This document shows positions 27,869-35,357 of a stretch of DNA of 64,000 bases, in pieces. Position 1 is the first letter of the stretch; each line of letters begins with the position of its first letter. The stretch is from contig NZ_AMSI01000001.1 of assembly GCF_000300515.1 (NCBI RefSeq), forward strand, positions 248,001-312,000, given 5' to 3'. The notes beneath the pieces were generated by a model. It ran no database searches. It saw only the letters and a list, made by a program, of their open reading frames with translations, and was not told the DNA's origin. Position numbers and translations under genes: made by a program. Source of the DNA: Nitratireductor indicus C115. GTDB lineage: Bacteria > Pseudomonadota > Alphaproteobacteria > Rhizobiales > Rhizobiaceae.

Positions 27869-28012
27869 GCATTTTGCAGCCAAGCGGCACGCTTGGCGTC
27901 GCACAAATGCGGAGAGACCAGCATTTTGCAGCCAAGCGGCACGCTTGGCGTCGCACAAATGCAAAGAGACCGGCATTTTGCAGCCAGACGGCATCGTCTG
28001 GCGTCGCATAGG
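27869..28012. repeat. Three tandem copies of a 52-nt palindromic intergenic unit
   Basis: Copies start at 27869, 27921 and 27973. Each 42-nt core is GCATTTTGCAG, an inner hairpin, then GTCGCACAAATGC; copies 1 and 2 are identical over 42 nt. Spacers are 10 nt (GGAGAGACCA and AAAGAGACCG). The inner hairpin is CCAAGCGGCACGCTTGG in copies 1-2 and CCAGACGGCATCGTCTGG in copy 3, so paired bases changed together. Copy 3 loses its right outer arm and runs into the ribosome site of the next gene. Open frames through it are repeat-derived. Confidence 0.95.
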
Positions 28013-28027
28013 AGAGAGGAACAGGCT

Positions 28028-28801
28028 ATGGCATATGAAACGATCCTGGTGGAGACGCGCGAGCGGGTAGGGCTGATCACGCTCAATCGCCCCAAGGCCT
28101 TGAACGCCTTGAATGCACTCGTGATGGAAGAAGTCGTCGCTGCCGCTCAGGCGTTTGACGAGAACCCCCGCATTGGCGCCATCGTCATCACCGGATCCGA
28201 AAAGGCGTTCGCGGCCGGTGCAGACATCAAGGAAATGCTGCCCAAGACTTTTATCGACGCCTATATGGAGGACATCTTCTCCGGTTGGGACGGGTTGGTG
28301 CGCGTGCGCAAGCCGGTTATCGCGGCAGTGGCGGGTTATGCGCTCGGTGGCGGTTGCGAGCTTGCCATGATGTGCGACTTCATCATTGCTGCCGAGAACG
28401 CCAAGTTCGGTCAGCCGGAGATCACCCTTGGCATTATTCCGGGCATGGGTGGTTCGCAGCGGCTGACCCGCTTCGTGGGCAAGTCCAAGGCGATGGATAT
28501 GTGTCTTACCGGTCGTATGATGGATGCTGCCGAAGCTGAGCGCTCAGGCCTGGTCTCGCGCGTGGTGCCCCCTGGCGAACTGATCGAGGAAGCGTTGAAG
28601 GCGGCGACCACAATTGCCGAATTCTCCCTGCCTGCGGTGATGATGGCCAAGGAGGCGGTCAATCGGTCCTATGAAACGACCCTTACCGAAGGGCTGCGGT
28701 TCGAGAGACGCGTTTTCGATTCCATGTTCGCGCTGGACGACCGCAAGGAAGGAATGGCGGCCTTTACCGAGAAGCGCTCGGCGAATTTCAAGAACCGCTA
28801 A
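28028..28801 (+). CDS. Enoyl-CoA hydratase
   Basis: A 257-residue crotonase-fold enzyme hydrating 2-enoyl-CoA in fatty-acid beta-oxidation. Oxyanion-hole segments are [12 protein letters not shown] and [15 protein letters not shown]; the two catalytic Glu are in [15 protein letters not shown] and nearby. Length matches the mitochondrial/PaaF-like short form. ATG 28028 has GAGAGAGGA seven bases upstream; that purine tract is in the flank of the third palindromic repeat. The gene commonly sits between mutM and rpsT in alphaproteobacteria. Confidence 0.93.
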   Translation: MAYETILVETRERVGLITLNRPKALNALNALVMEEVVAAAQAFDENPRIGAIVITGSEKAFAAGADIKEMLPKTFIDAYMEDIFSGWDGLVRVRKPVIAAVAGYALGGGCELAMMCDFIIAAENAKFGQPEITLGIIPGMGGSQRLTRFVGKSKAMDMCLTGRMMDAAEAERSGLVSRVVPPGELIEEALKAATTIAEFSLPAVMMAKEAVNRSYETTLTEGLRFERRVFDSMFALDDRKEGMAAFTEKRSANFKNR

Positions 28802-28865
28802 GGCGATTGGTTGTTGTGCGGGGCGTTTTCTTGCGCCTCGCTGCCTGGTTCGAGGGTCTCAGGCG

Positions 28866-28894
28866 TTGACGTGTGGGAAAAGCTACACTATAAG
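28866..28894 (+). promoter_or_regulatory. Sigma-70 promoter of rpsT
   Basis: TTGACG, a 17-bp spacer and TATAAG, about 95 nt before rpsT. Both hexamers and spacing are close to consensus. Confidence 0.7.
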
Positions 28895-28989
28895 CCGCCA
28901 CGACTGTGGTGGCCCGTGGCTGCCCCTTTTTATTTTGAGCCGGCGATCCACTGAATTCGCGGCGTGAACGTAGAAACAAGAGAGGTCAC

Positions 28990-29256
28990 ATGGCCAACAC
29001 GACTTCGGCCAAGAAGGCGGTGCGCAAGATTGCTCGCCGTACCGCGGTGAACAAGAGCCGCCGCTCGCGCGTGCGCAATTTCGTCCGCAAGGTCGAGGAA
29101 GCAATCGCTTCCGGCGACAAGGCTGCGGCCGAGACGGCTTTCCGCGCAGCGCAGCCGGAGCTGATGCGTGCGGCCACGAAGGGTGTCCTGCACCGCAACA
29201 CCGCTTCCCGCAAGGTGTCTCGCCTCGCGCAGCGCGTGAAGGCCGTCGGCGCCTGA
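28990..29256 (+). CDS. rpsT: 30S ribosomal protein S20
   Basis: An 88-residue basic protein opening [19 protein letters not shown], the S20 signature, with the later [17 protein letters not shown] motif. It binds the 5' and 3' domains of 16S rRNA in the small subunit. Length equals the family norm. AAGAGAGG precedes ATG 28990. Its position upstream of dnaA is conserved in alphaproteobacteria. Confidence 0.98.
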   Translation: MANTTSAKKAVRKIARRTAVNKSRRSRVRNFVRKVEEAIASGDKAAAETAFRAAQPELMRAATKGVLHRNTASRKVSRLAQRVKAVGA

Positions 29257-29275
29257 TCTTCCTAAAATTGCTATG

Positions 29276-29308
29276 AGAAACCCGGTGGTAAACGCCGGGT
29301 TTTTCTTT
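29276..29308 (+). terminator. Terminator after rpsT
   Basis: AAACCCGG and CCGGGTTT form an 8-bp stem with a 9-nt loop and then TTTCTTTG, 20 nt beyond the stop codon. Confidence 0.9.
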
Positions 29309-29429
29309 GTGCTCCAACAGGTTGGCAGTCTGCACGCGATCCGTGTGCGGCGCCGGCCTTTTTTTGTTTGCCGGCGCTGATCGCTCAAATTCAGCCCGGC
29401 AGCTGTCACATTGTGACCTTCATGTTTTG

Positions 29430-29493
29430 TTATCCAAACCGAATAGCTTAGCTATATCATGGCGTTGTGGAAGTTTATCCACAGCTTGTCCAC
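29430..29493 (+). promoter_or_regulatory. DnaA-box cluster upstream of dnaA
   Basis: TTATCCACA at 29475-29483 matches the DnaA-box consensus exactly. TTATCCAAA (29430-29438), a reversed TGTGGAAG (29466-29473) and TTGTCCAC (29486-29493) are looser matches. Together they suggest DnaA autoregulation or replication initiation. Confidence 0.6.
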
Positions 29494-29627
29494 GTCATCC
29501 CTGGACCTCTCGGCTGCCATAAATGTCAAGTTCTTTTTTTCGATTTTTTTTCAAACGTGCCCGTCAAGGGCTGGATTTGGAAAAGGCGTTGGAATCCAAA
29601 AGACTTATTCACCTCCCCTTTTGCGGA

Positions 29628-29805
29628 GTCCGATTCCGCAGGCAAAGGCAAGGCCGGATTCGCGAAAAAACCGGACCGCGCGCTCTTGCTCTTTCCGGCG
29701 GGATTTCGGTAATGTCTGGACATCGAGAGAGGCAGCCAGAGCCTTCAAGCTTTAGCCGAAATTGGCAGTTTTTGCGGCGCGGATTCATTCTGCGCGAGGG
29801 GACTC
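29628..29805. promoter_or_regulatory. GANTC (CcrM methylation) cluster upstream of dnaA
   Basis: GANTC occurs at 29628 (GAGTC), 29634 (GATTC), 29657 (GATTC), 29782 (GATTC) and 29801 (GACTC), about seven times the random expectation for unbiased sequence. In Caulobacter, CcrM methylation of the dnaA promoter affects its activity; the same use here is inferred. Confidence 0.5.
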
Positions 29806-30118
29806 TTTGCGCTCTCGTACAGGCCACTTCCGGTTTCGCTGCCGGGGTTGATAAAGGCGCTTCAGGCGTCATGGGGACCACAGAGTTCGGAAGGTTGGTC
29901 ACTGCCGGTAAGCAACTGGCGGTTGAGGGGGTTATGTGCAAAAAAGCGGGCGGGGGCTCAGCTGGTGAAGGAGCAGGAAATTGAAAGTTTAGGTCGTTGG
30001 CTACGATCAACGATGCCAATCAATAAGGGACACCGGTCGGCCGCGTGAGTTGTTGCGACGAGCGCGTCGAAAGGCTCCGGCCGGTAAAAACCAGACATTG
30101 AAAAACAGGGACATGAGA

Positions 30119-31687
30119 ATGCAAAGCGGCGCCGAAAGGGAAGTTAAGGGGGGATTTTCTTTTCAAGAGCAACTGTCTCACCAGGAAGCCATTGAAAAGG
30201 GTGAGGCCGACACTGAAAAGGTCACCGAGAAATCCGGTCCCTCCGAGGTTGTGTTTGACAGGGTGAAGGCGCAGTTGCGCGCACGCCTCGGCAGTGAGGT
30301 CTATTCCAGCTGGTTCGGACGTATGAAGCTGACGGAAGCTTCCAAGGGGTGTGTACGGATTTCCGTGCCCACGGCCTTCCTGCGATCCTGGATCAACGGC
30401 CATTATCTCGATCTGATTTCCGAACTCTGGAAACAGGAAGAGCCTGAGACGCTCAAGGTCGAGATCGTGGTTCGCACCGCGACCCGCAATGTGCGTGTGG
30501 CTCAGGAAACCAAGCCTGCGGTTGCCCGCAAGGTTGCAGCCCGCCCGCAGACGGCATTGGCAAGCGGCACGCTTTCCGCCAGCCACGGGCCGCGCGGCAG
30601 CGCCGTGCAGGCGGCGGAAGCCGATGGTCGCGCCAATGTGCTCGGCTCGCCGCTCGATAGCCGCTACACGTTCGATTCCCTCATCGAGGGGCCGTCGAAC
30701 CGGGTGGCTAGCGCTGCGGCGCGTACGGTCGCCGAATCGGATTCCAATGCGATCCGGTTCAATCCGCTTTTCCTGCATGCCTCCGTCGGTCTCGGCAAGA
30801 CGCATATGCTGCAGGCGATCGCTGCGGAATCGCTCCGTCGCAAGCCGCAGGCCCGTGTCGTCTATCTGACGGCCGAATATTTCATGTGGCGTTTCGCCAC
30901 CGCGATCCGTGACAACAATGCGCTCACCCTCAAGGAGCAGTTGCGCGATATCGATCTTCTGATCATCGACGACATGCAGTTCCTGCAGGGTAAGTCGATC
31001 CAGAACGAGTTCTGCCATCTCCTGAACATGCTGCTGGACAGCGCGCGTCAGGTGGTGGTGGCGGCAGACCGACCGCCTTCCGAGCTGGAGTCGCTCGAGC
31101 CGCGGGTGAAGTCCCGTCTCAACGGCGGCGTCTCGCTGGAAATCGGCGCGCCGGATTTCTCCATGCGTTTGTCGATCCTCAAGCAGCGTCTCGCAGCCGC
31201 GCAGGCAGAAGACGCCTCGCTCGATATTCCCGAGGAGATTCTGGTGCATGTGGCGCGCTCCGTCACCGGCAGCGGGCGTGAACTGGAGGGCGCCTTCAAT
31301 CAGCTTCTCTTCCGTCACTCCTTCGAGCCGCAGATCACCATCGACCGAGTCGATGAAATTCTGGGCCATGTGTGCCGCGCCGGCGAGCCGAAGCGCGTTC
31401 GCATCGAGGATATTCAGCGCATCGTCGCACGGCATTACAACGTGTCGAAGACCGAGCTCCTGTCCAATCGACGCACGCGCACCATCGTCAAGCCGCGTCA
31501 GGTCGCCATGTATCTTTCGAAGGTCATGACACCGCGTTCCCTGCCGGAGATCGGCCGTCGTTTCGGCGGGCGCGATCACACCACGGTTCTGCATGCCGTG
31601 CGCAAGATCGAGGGGTTGACTGATGGCGACCGGCAGCTTGCCCAGGAGATCGAGCTTCTGAAGCGCCTCATCAGCGATCAGGCCTGA
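30119..31687 (+). CDS. dnaA: Chromosomal replication initiator protein DnaA
   Basis: A 522-residue AAA+ initiator: N-terminal domain I (about 40-110, [19 protein letters not shown]), a variable linker, the ATPase with Walker [10 protein letters not shown] and Walker [11 protein letters not shown], and the C-terminal DNA-binding domain with [15 protein letters not shown]. It binds DnaA boxes and opens the origin. I chose ATG 30119, with AGGGA seven bases upstream; ATG 30113 and an upstream TTG at 30050 are in frame. The first Gly of the usual GGVGLGKT motif is replaced (ASVGLGKT). Full length. Confidence 0.97.
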   Translation: MQSGAEREVKGGFSFQEQLSHQEAIEKGEADTEKVTEKSGPSEVVFDRVKAQLRARLGSEVYSSWFGRMKLTEASKGCVRISVPTAFLRSWINGHYLDLISELWKQEEPETLKVEIVVRTATRNVRVAQETKPAVARKVAARPQTALASGTLSASHGPRGSAVQAAEADGRANVLGSPLDSRYTFDSLIEGPSNRVASAAARTVAESDSNAIRFNPLFLHASVGLGKTHMLQAIAAESLRRKPQARVVYLTAEYFMWRFATAIRDNNALTLKEQLRDIDLLIIDDMQFLQGKSIQNEFCHLLNMLLDSARQVVVAADRPPSELESLEPRVKSRLNGGVSLEIGAPDFSMRLSILKQRLAAAQAEDASLDIPEEILVHVARSVTGSGRELEGAFNQLLFRHSFEPQITIDRVDEILGHVCRAGEPKRVRIEDIQRIVARHYNVSKTELLSNRRTRTIVKPRQVAMYLSKVMTPRSLPEIGRRFGGRDHTTVLHAVRKIEGLTDGDRQLAQEIELLKRLISDQA

Positions 31688-31694
31688 TGGTTTT

Positions 31695-31723
31695 GCCCGC
31701 CGCGCCTCCGTGCGGCGGGCGTT
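31695..31723 (+). terminator. Probable terminator hairpin after dnaA
   Basis: GCCCGCCGC and GCGGCGGGC form a perfect 9-bp stem with an 8-nt loop, followed only by GTTTCCC. The T run is short, so termination may be partial. Confidence 0.55.
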
Positions 31724-31734
31724 TCCCGATAAGC

Positions 31735-31778
31735 GCGTTTTCCGGTCAGGCGATCTCACCTGACGTCTGGCTGAACGC
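31735..31778. repeat. Intergenic palindromic repeat, dnaA-dnaN copy
   Basis: A 44-nt element with the same architecture and length as the copy at 63310-63353: outer left GCGTTTTCCGG, inner stem TCAGGCG/CACCTGA, outer right CGTCTGGCTGAACGC. Outer arms here are GCGTT/AACGC instead of GCATTT/AAATGC, so both sides changed together. Confidence 0.8.
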
Positions 31779-32061
31779 GGAAAGGTTTGCTGCGGGTCGA
31801 GCTCGGAGGGGGAGGCGGCCCGCCCTGGCGTGCGGAGTGCAAGGCGCAGTTTGCGCGCTTCGCACTCCGTACGCCTCGCTTTTTGCGGCAAGCTTTGTCG
31901 TTTTCCCCAAAAAGCCTGAATGCAGAAGCCGCTGAAGCCGCGCGGGCTTGCGTTTCCCCTTGATTTCCTGTCAGTTTGCTGGGATTCAAGCCTGTTCATG
32001 GCTGCGCGCGGCATGGCACATGTCCGCTAGGCGTCTTTTCATTCAAGCGAGTTTATCGGTC

Positions 32062-33180
32062 ATGCGTGTTATCCTCGAACGCTCCACTCTCCTCAAATCG
32101 CTGAATCACGTTCATCGCGTGGTGGAGAGGCGCAACACGATCCCGATCCTGTCCAACGTCCTGCTGAATGCGGATGGTGGCAGTCTTCAGATGAAGGCGA
32201 CCGATCTGGACCTCGAGGTTACCGAGGCTGCGGGCGCGAGCATCGAGCAGGCGGGCGCCACCACGGTGCCGGCCCATTTGCTTTACGACATCGTCCGCAA
32301 GCTGCCCGACGGCGCTGAGGTGATGTTGAAGACCGATGAAAGCGGCAACGCCATGTCGGTGGTTTCGGGGCGTTCGAGCTTCCGTCTGCAGTGCCTGCCC
32401 CAGTCCGATTTTCCGGAACTGTCAGCCGGCAATTTCTCGCACATCTTCCGCCTGGAATCCGAGGCTCTGAAGAACCTCATCGAGAAGACCCAGTTCGCCA
32501 TCTCCACCGAGGAGACGCGCTATTATCTGAACGGTATCTTCCTCCACACCATAGAGGCGGATGGCGCGCTCAAGCTGCGCTCGGTGGCGACGGACGGTCA
32601 TCGCCTTGCCCGTGCCGAAATGGAGGCGCCGGCAGGTTCTGAGGGCATGCCAGGTATCATCATCCCACGCAAGACGGTTGGCGAGCTTCAGAAGCTGGTC
32701 GACGATCCCGATGTCGCCGTCACCGTGGAGCTCTCCGACACGAAGATCCGCTTCACCATTGGCAGCGTGATCCTGACCTCGAAGCTGATCGACGGCACCT
32801 TCCCGGACTATCAGCGCGTCATCCCGACCGGAAACGACAAGGTGCTGCTCATCGACCGGCAGAGCTTTGCCGCGGCAGTGGATCGCGTATCCACCATCTC
32901 CTCCGAGCGTGGCCGTGCCGTGAAGCTCGCCATCGCCGAGGGGCAGGTGACGTTGACGGTCAACAATCCCGATTCCGGCAGCGCCACCGAAGAGATCGCC
33001 GCCGATTACAGCGCCGATCCCATCGAGATCGGCTTCAACGCGCGCTATCTGCTGGATGTTGCGGCGCAGCTTTCCAGCGAAAGCGCCCGTTTCCTTCTGG
33101 CCGATGCCGGTTCGCCCACCCTCATCCAGGATGAGGGCGACAAGAGCGCGCTCTACGTTCTCATGCCGATGCGCGTGTAG
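32062..33180 (+). CDS. dnaN: DNA polymerase III beta subunit (sliding clamp)
   Basis: A 372-residue clamp with three beta-clamp domains, starting MRVILERSTLLKSLNHVHRV and ending ALYVLMPMRV, the conserved C-terminus. It encircles DNA and tethers polymerase III and repair enzymes. ATG 32062 gives the family N-terminus; upstream in-frame codons cover repeat-like sequence. It is followed 17 nt later by recF. Confidence 0.97.
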   Translation: MRVILERSTLLKSLNHVHRVVERRNTIPILSNVLLNADGGSLQMKATDLDLEVTEAAGASIEQAGATTVPAHLLYDIVRKLPDGAEVMLKTDESGNAMSVVSGRSSFRLQCLPQSDFPELSAGNFSHIFRLESEALKNLIEKTQFAISTEETRYYLNGIFLHTIEADGALKLRSVATDGHRLARAEMEAPAGSEGMPGIIIPRKTVGELQKLVDDPDVAVTVELSDTKIRFTIGSVILTSKLIDGTFPDYQRVIPTGNDKVLLIDRQSFAAAVDRVSTISSERGRAVKLAIAEGQVTLTVNNPDSGSATEEIAADYSADPIEIGFNARYLLDVAAQLSSESARFLLADAGSPTLIQDEGDKSALYVLMPMRV

Positions 33181-33197
33181 GCGCCCTTGGAAAGACC

Positions 33198-34361
33198 TTG
33201 GCCGAACAAGATGCCGGTAAGGGGCGTGCCGCCCAGGTTCATGTCGCAAGGCTCAGCCTGAGCGATTTTCGCAACTATCGCGCCTTGTCGCTGGATTTGC
33301 AGCCGGGTGCGGTGGTGCTTACCGGCGAAAACGGTGCCGGCAAGACCAACCTTCTGGAGGCAGTGTCCTTCCTTTCACCGGGACGCGGCCTTCGCCGTGC
33401 CACGCTGGAGGATGTCGCCCGCCAGGGGGCTGACAATGGTTTTGCCGTTCATGCCCGGCTCGAAGGAGCGTTCGGCGATTGCGAGATCGGCACGGGCACG
33501 GCAGGCGCAACCGTCGCCGAAGGGGCGGGCAGGCGCGTGCGCATCAATGGTGAGACCGCGCGCTCCGCCGACGCTATGCTGGAATGGCTGCGCGTTCTCT
33601 GGGTTACCCCGTCCATGGATGCGCTCTTCACCGGGCCTGCCGGTGATCGACGCCGGTTCCTCGACCGGCTGGTGCTTGCCATCGACCCCGCCCATGGACG
33701 TCGTGCGCTCGATTATGAAAAAGCCATGCGGGCCCGCAACAGGCTTTTGTCGGAGGATTCCCGCGATGCTGCCTGGTTCGATGCCATCGAGACGCAGATG
33801 GCCGAAACCGGCGTGGCGATTGCCGCAGCCCGCGCAGAGATGGTGCGTCTGATTGCGGCGATGAACGAACGCCTGCCGGAAACAGGCCCGTTTCCCAAGG
33901 CTGAAATCGCCCTTGAAGGCACCATCGACGAGGCGGTCGGAAATGGGCCGGCAGTGGATGTGGAGGAGATGTTCCGCGCGCTCCTGCGCGATCTGCGTTA
34001 TCGCGACCGGGCGGCCGGGCGCACTCTTGAAGGGCCGCATCGCAGCGATCTCCTGGTGCGCCATGCGCCGAAGGATATGCCGGCGGCACGATGCTCGACG
34101 GGTGAGCAGAAGGCGCTGCTCGTGGGACTGATCCTTGCCCATGCGCGTTTGACCGGTGAGCTGTCGGGATCGGCGCCGGTCCTCCTGCTCGATGAGATTT
34201 CCGCCCATTTCGACCCGGACCGCCGCGCTGCGCTCTTCTCCATCCTCGAGGAGCTGAACTGCCAGGCCTTCATGACCGGCACGGAGATATCGCTTTTCAG
34301 CGCGCTGGAAGGGCGGGCACAATTCCTCTCCGTATCGGCTGGAGCCATTCTGCCTCGCTGA
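33198..34361 (+). CDS. recF: DNA replication and repair protein RecF
   Basis: A 387-residue SMC-like ATPase that helps load RecA at gapped DNA. It opens with VARLSLSDFRNYRALSLDL, Walker A GENGAGKTNLLEA, signature CSTGEQKALL and Walker B APVLLLDEISAHFD. The start codon is TTG at 33198 with GGAAAG a few bases upstream; no better ATG lies before the RecF motif. Full length. Confidence 0.95.
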   Translation: MAEQDAGKGRAAQVHVARLSLSDFRNYRALSLDLQPGAVVLTGENGAGKTNLLEAVSFLSPGRGLRRATLEDVARQGADNGFAVHARLEGAFGDCEIGTGTAGATVAEGAGRRVRINGETARSADAMLEWLRVLWVTPSMDALFTGPAGDRRRFLDRLVLAIDPAHGRRALDYEKAMRARNRLLSEDSRDAAWFDAIETQMAETGVAIAAARAEMVRLIAAMNERLPETGPFPKAEIALEGTIDEAVGNGPAVDVEEMFRALLRDLRYRDRAAGRTLEGPHRSDLLVRHAPKDMPAARCSTGEQKALLVGLILAHARLTGELSGSAPVLLLDEISAHFDPDRRAALFSILEELNCQAFMTGTEISLFSALEGRAQFLSVSAGAILPR

Positions 34362-34364
34362 CAC

Positions 34365-34389
34365 GGCATCCTGCGCGCGATAGGATGCC
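34365..34389 (+). terminator. Hairpin after recF
   Basis: GGCATCCT and AGGATGCC form a perfect 8-bp stem with a 9-nt loop, a few bases after the recF stop. No T run follows; termination is uncertain. Confidence 0.4.
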
Positions 34390-34554
34390 TCGAAGAGACT
34401 TTGCGGACATTGGAAGAATTCGTCAGGGGTTCGCACAACCGCACAAAAGCAAGACGATGGAGCGGGTTCGGCGTTTCCATGAAACGATGAACCGTTCCAG
34501 AAACCAGAGGACGGATTGCAGCCTTCCTGCAAAGGAAAACGATCCGGTATCGTT

Positions 34555-35346
34555 ATGACACAGAACGAAACCGCCCTGAACGACCAGGAACTGGAGCGTT
34601 ATGCACGCCACATCGTGCTGCCGGAAATTGGCGGCGCCGGCCAGCAGAAGCTCAAGCGTGCACGGGTGCTCGTAATCGGCGCCGGCGGGCTCGGTGCGCC
34701 AGTGCTTCATTATCTCGCCGCAGCCGGCATCGGCACGCTTGGCATCGTCGATGACGATACCGTCTCGCTCTCCAATCTTCAGCGCCAGGTCATTCACGAT
34801 ACCGAGAGTGTAGGCCTGCCGAAGGTCGAGAGCGCAGCTCACGCCATTGGGCGCATCAACCCGCATGTTCAGGTTGAGCAACACGTTATGCGCCTCGGCG
34901 AGGCCGAAGCCGCAAGCCTTATCGCCGGCTACGATATGGTGGTGGATGGGTCGGACAATTTTTCCACGCGCTACCTGCTTGCCGATACCTGCGCGGCAGT
35001 CGGCCGTCCTCTGGTGACGGCGGCCATCGGTCGTTTCGATGGATCGTTGACGGTCCTCAAGCCTTATGAGTGCGACGCGGAGGGAACGCCGTTTCCCGGC
35101 TATCGCGATCTTTTCCCTGAGCCGCCGCCACCGGGCCTCGTGCCAAGCTGTGCGGAAGCCGGCATCGTCGGCGCCCTTGCCGGCGTCATGGGCACGCTGC
35201 AGGCCATGGAAGTCATCAAGCTCGTGACCGGCACGGGCGAGCCGCTGATCGGTCGGCTGCTTCTCTACGATGGGCTGGCCGCCCGGTTCCAGACCATCAA
35301 TTACCGGACGCGCCGGCAAGCGGGAGCGCTCGAAAAAACCGGCTAA
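34555..35346 (+). CDS. MoeB/ThiF/HesA-family adenylyltransferase lacking zinc cysteines
   Basis: A 263-residue E1-like protein that would adenylate the C-terminus of a ubiquitin-like sulfur carrier (MoaD or ThiS). Intact parts are the N-terminal LERYARHIVLPEIGG, the nucleotide loop GAGGLGAP, SNLQRQ and the Asp in DGSDNFSTRY. The zinc motif CxxC usually found as CYRCLFPE is GYRDLFPE here, and the C-terminal CxxC is absent, so the structural zinc site is lost. No rhodanese domain. A TTG at 34516 is an alternative start. A moeB-like gene after recF is common in rhizobia. Confidence 0.85.
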   Translation: MTQNETALNDQELERYARHIVLPEIGGAGQQKLKRARVLVIGAGGLGAPVLHYLAAAGIGTLGIVDDDTVSLSNLQRQVIHDTESVGLPKVESAAHAIGRINPHVQVEQHVMRLGEAEAASLIAGYDMVVDGSDNFSTRYLLADTCAAVGRPLVTAAIGRFDGSLTVLKPYECDAEGTPFPGYRDLFPEPPPPGLVPSCAEAGIVGALAGVMGTLQAMEVIKLVTGTGEPLIGRLLLYDGLAARFQTINYRTRRQAGALEKTG

Positions 35347-35357
35347 TTAACCTGCCG

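Larger units (their letters stand above)
29257..30118 (+). other. 862-nt region between rpsT and dnaA
   Basis: No protein gene is convincing here: frames at 29523-29984 lack a ribosome site and family resemblance. It contains the rpsT terminator, an AT-rich stretch (29410-29465), DnaA-box-like sequences (29430-29493), T-rich tracts (about 29533-29552) and five GANTC sites within 178 nt (29628, 29634, 29657, 29782, 29801). It is most simply the dnaA promoter and leader; an origin function is possible, although rhizobial origins are usually described near hemE. Confidence 0.6.
31688..32061 (+). other. 374-nt palindrome-rich gap between dnaA and dnaN
   Basis: No gene is supported. Three hairpin-forming sequences lie in order: 31695-31720, 31735-31778 (member of the intergenic repeat family) and 31833-31869 (arms CGGAGTGC/GCACTCCG with inner pairing). 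The last 190 nt carry no recognised signal; the dnaN promoter must lie here if dnaN is not read from dnaA. Confidence 0.6.

Noticed and set aside
27869-28012. CRISPR array in the triple direct repeat
   Set aside because: Cores are 42 nt and palindromic throughout, spacers only 10 nt and similar to each other, with three copies and no cas genes.
27756-28070. Small frames with repeated [10 protein letters not shown]-like peptides
   Set aside because: They are translations of the palindromic repeats on both strands, not genes.
29410-29560. Firm call of a replication origin
   Set aside because: Only one exact DnaA box is present and rhizobial origins are usually near hemE; without whole-chromosome skew it cannot be claimed.
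29523-29984. Candidate 153-residue gene in the rpsT-dnaA gap
   Set aside because: Low-complexity translation, no ribosome site and no family likeness; it covers T-rich and GANTC control sequence.
30020-32014. 664-codon minus-strand frame opposite dnaA
   Set aside because: Antisense to dnaA and running through palindromic non-coding DNA; no recognisable protein.
34516-34554. TTG start for the MoeB-like gene at 34516
   Set aside because: A GAGG precedes it, but the added 13 residues are unlike the family N-terminus, whereas ATG 34555 is close to the conserved LERYARHIVLPEIGG.
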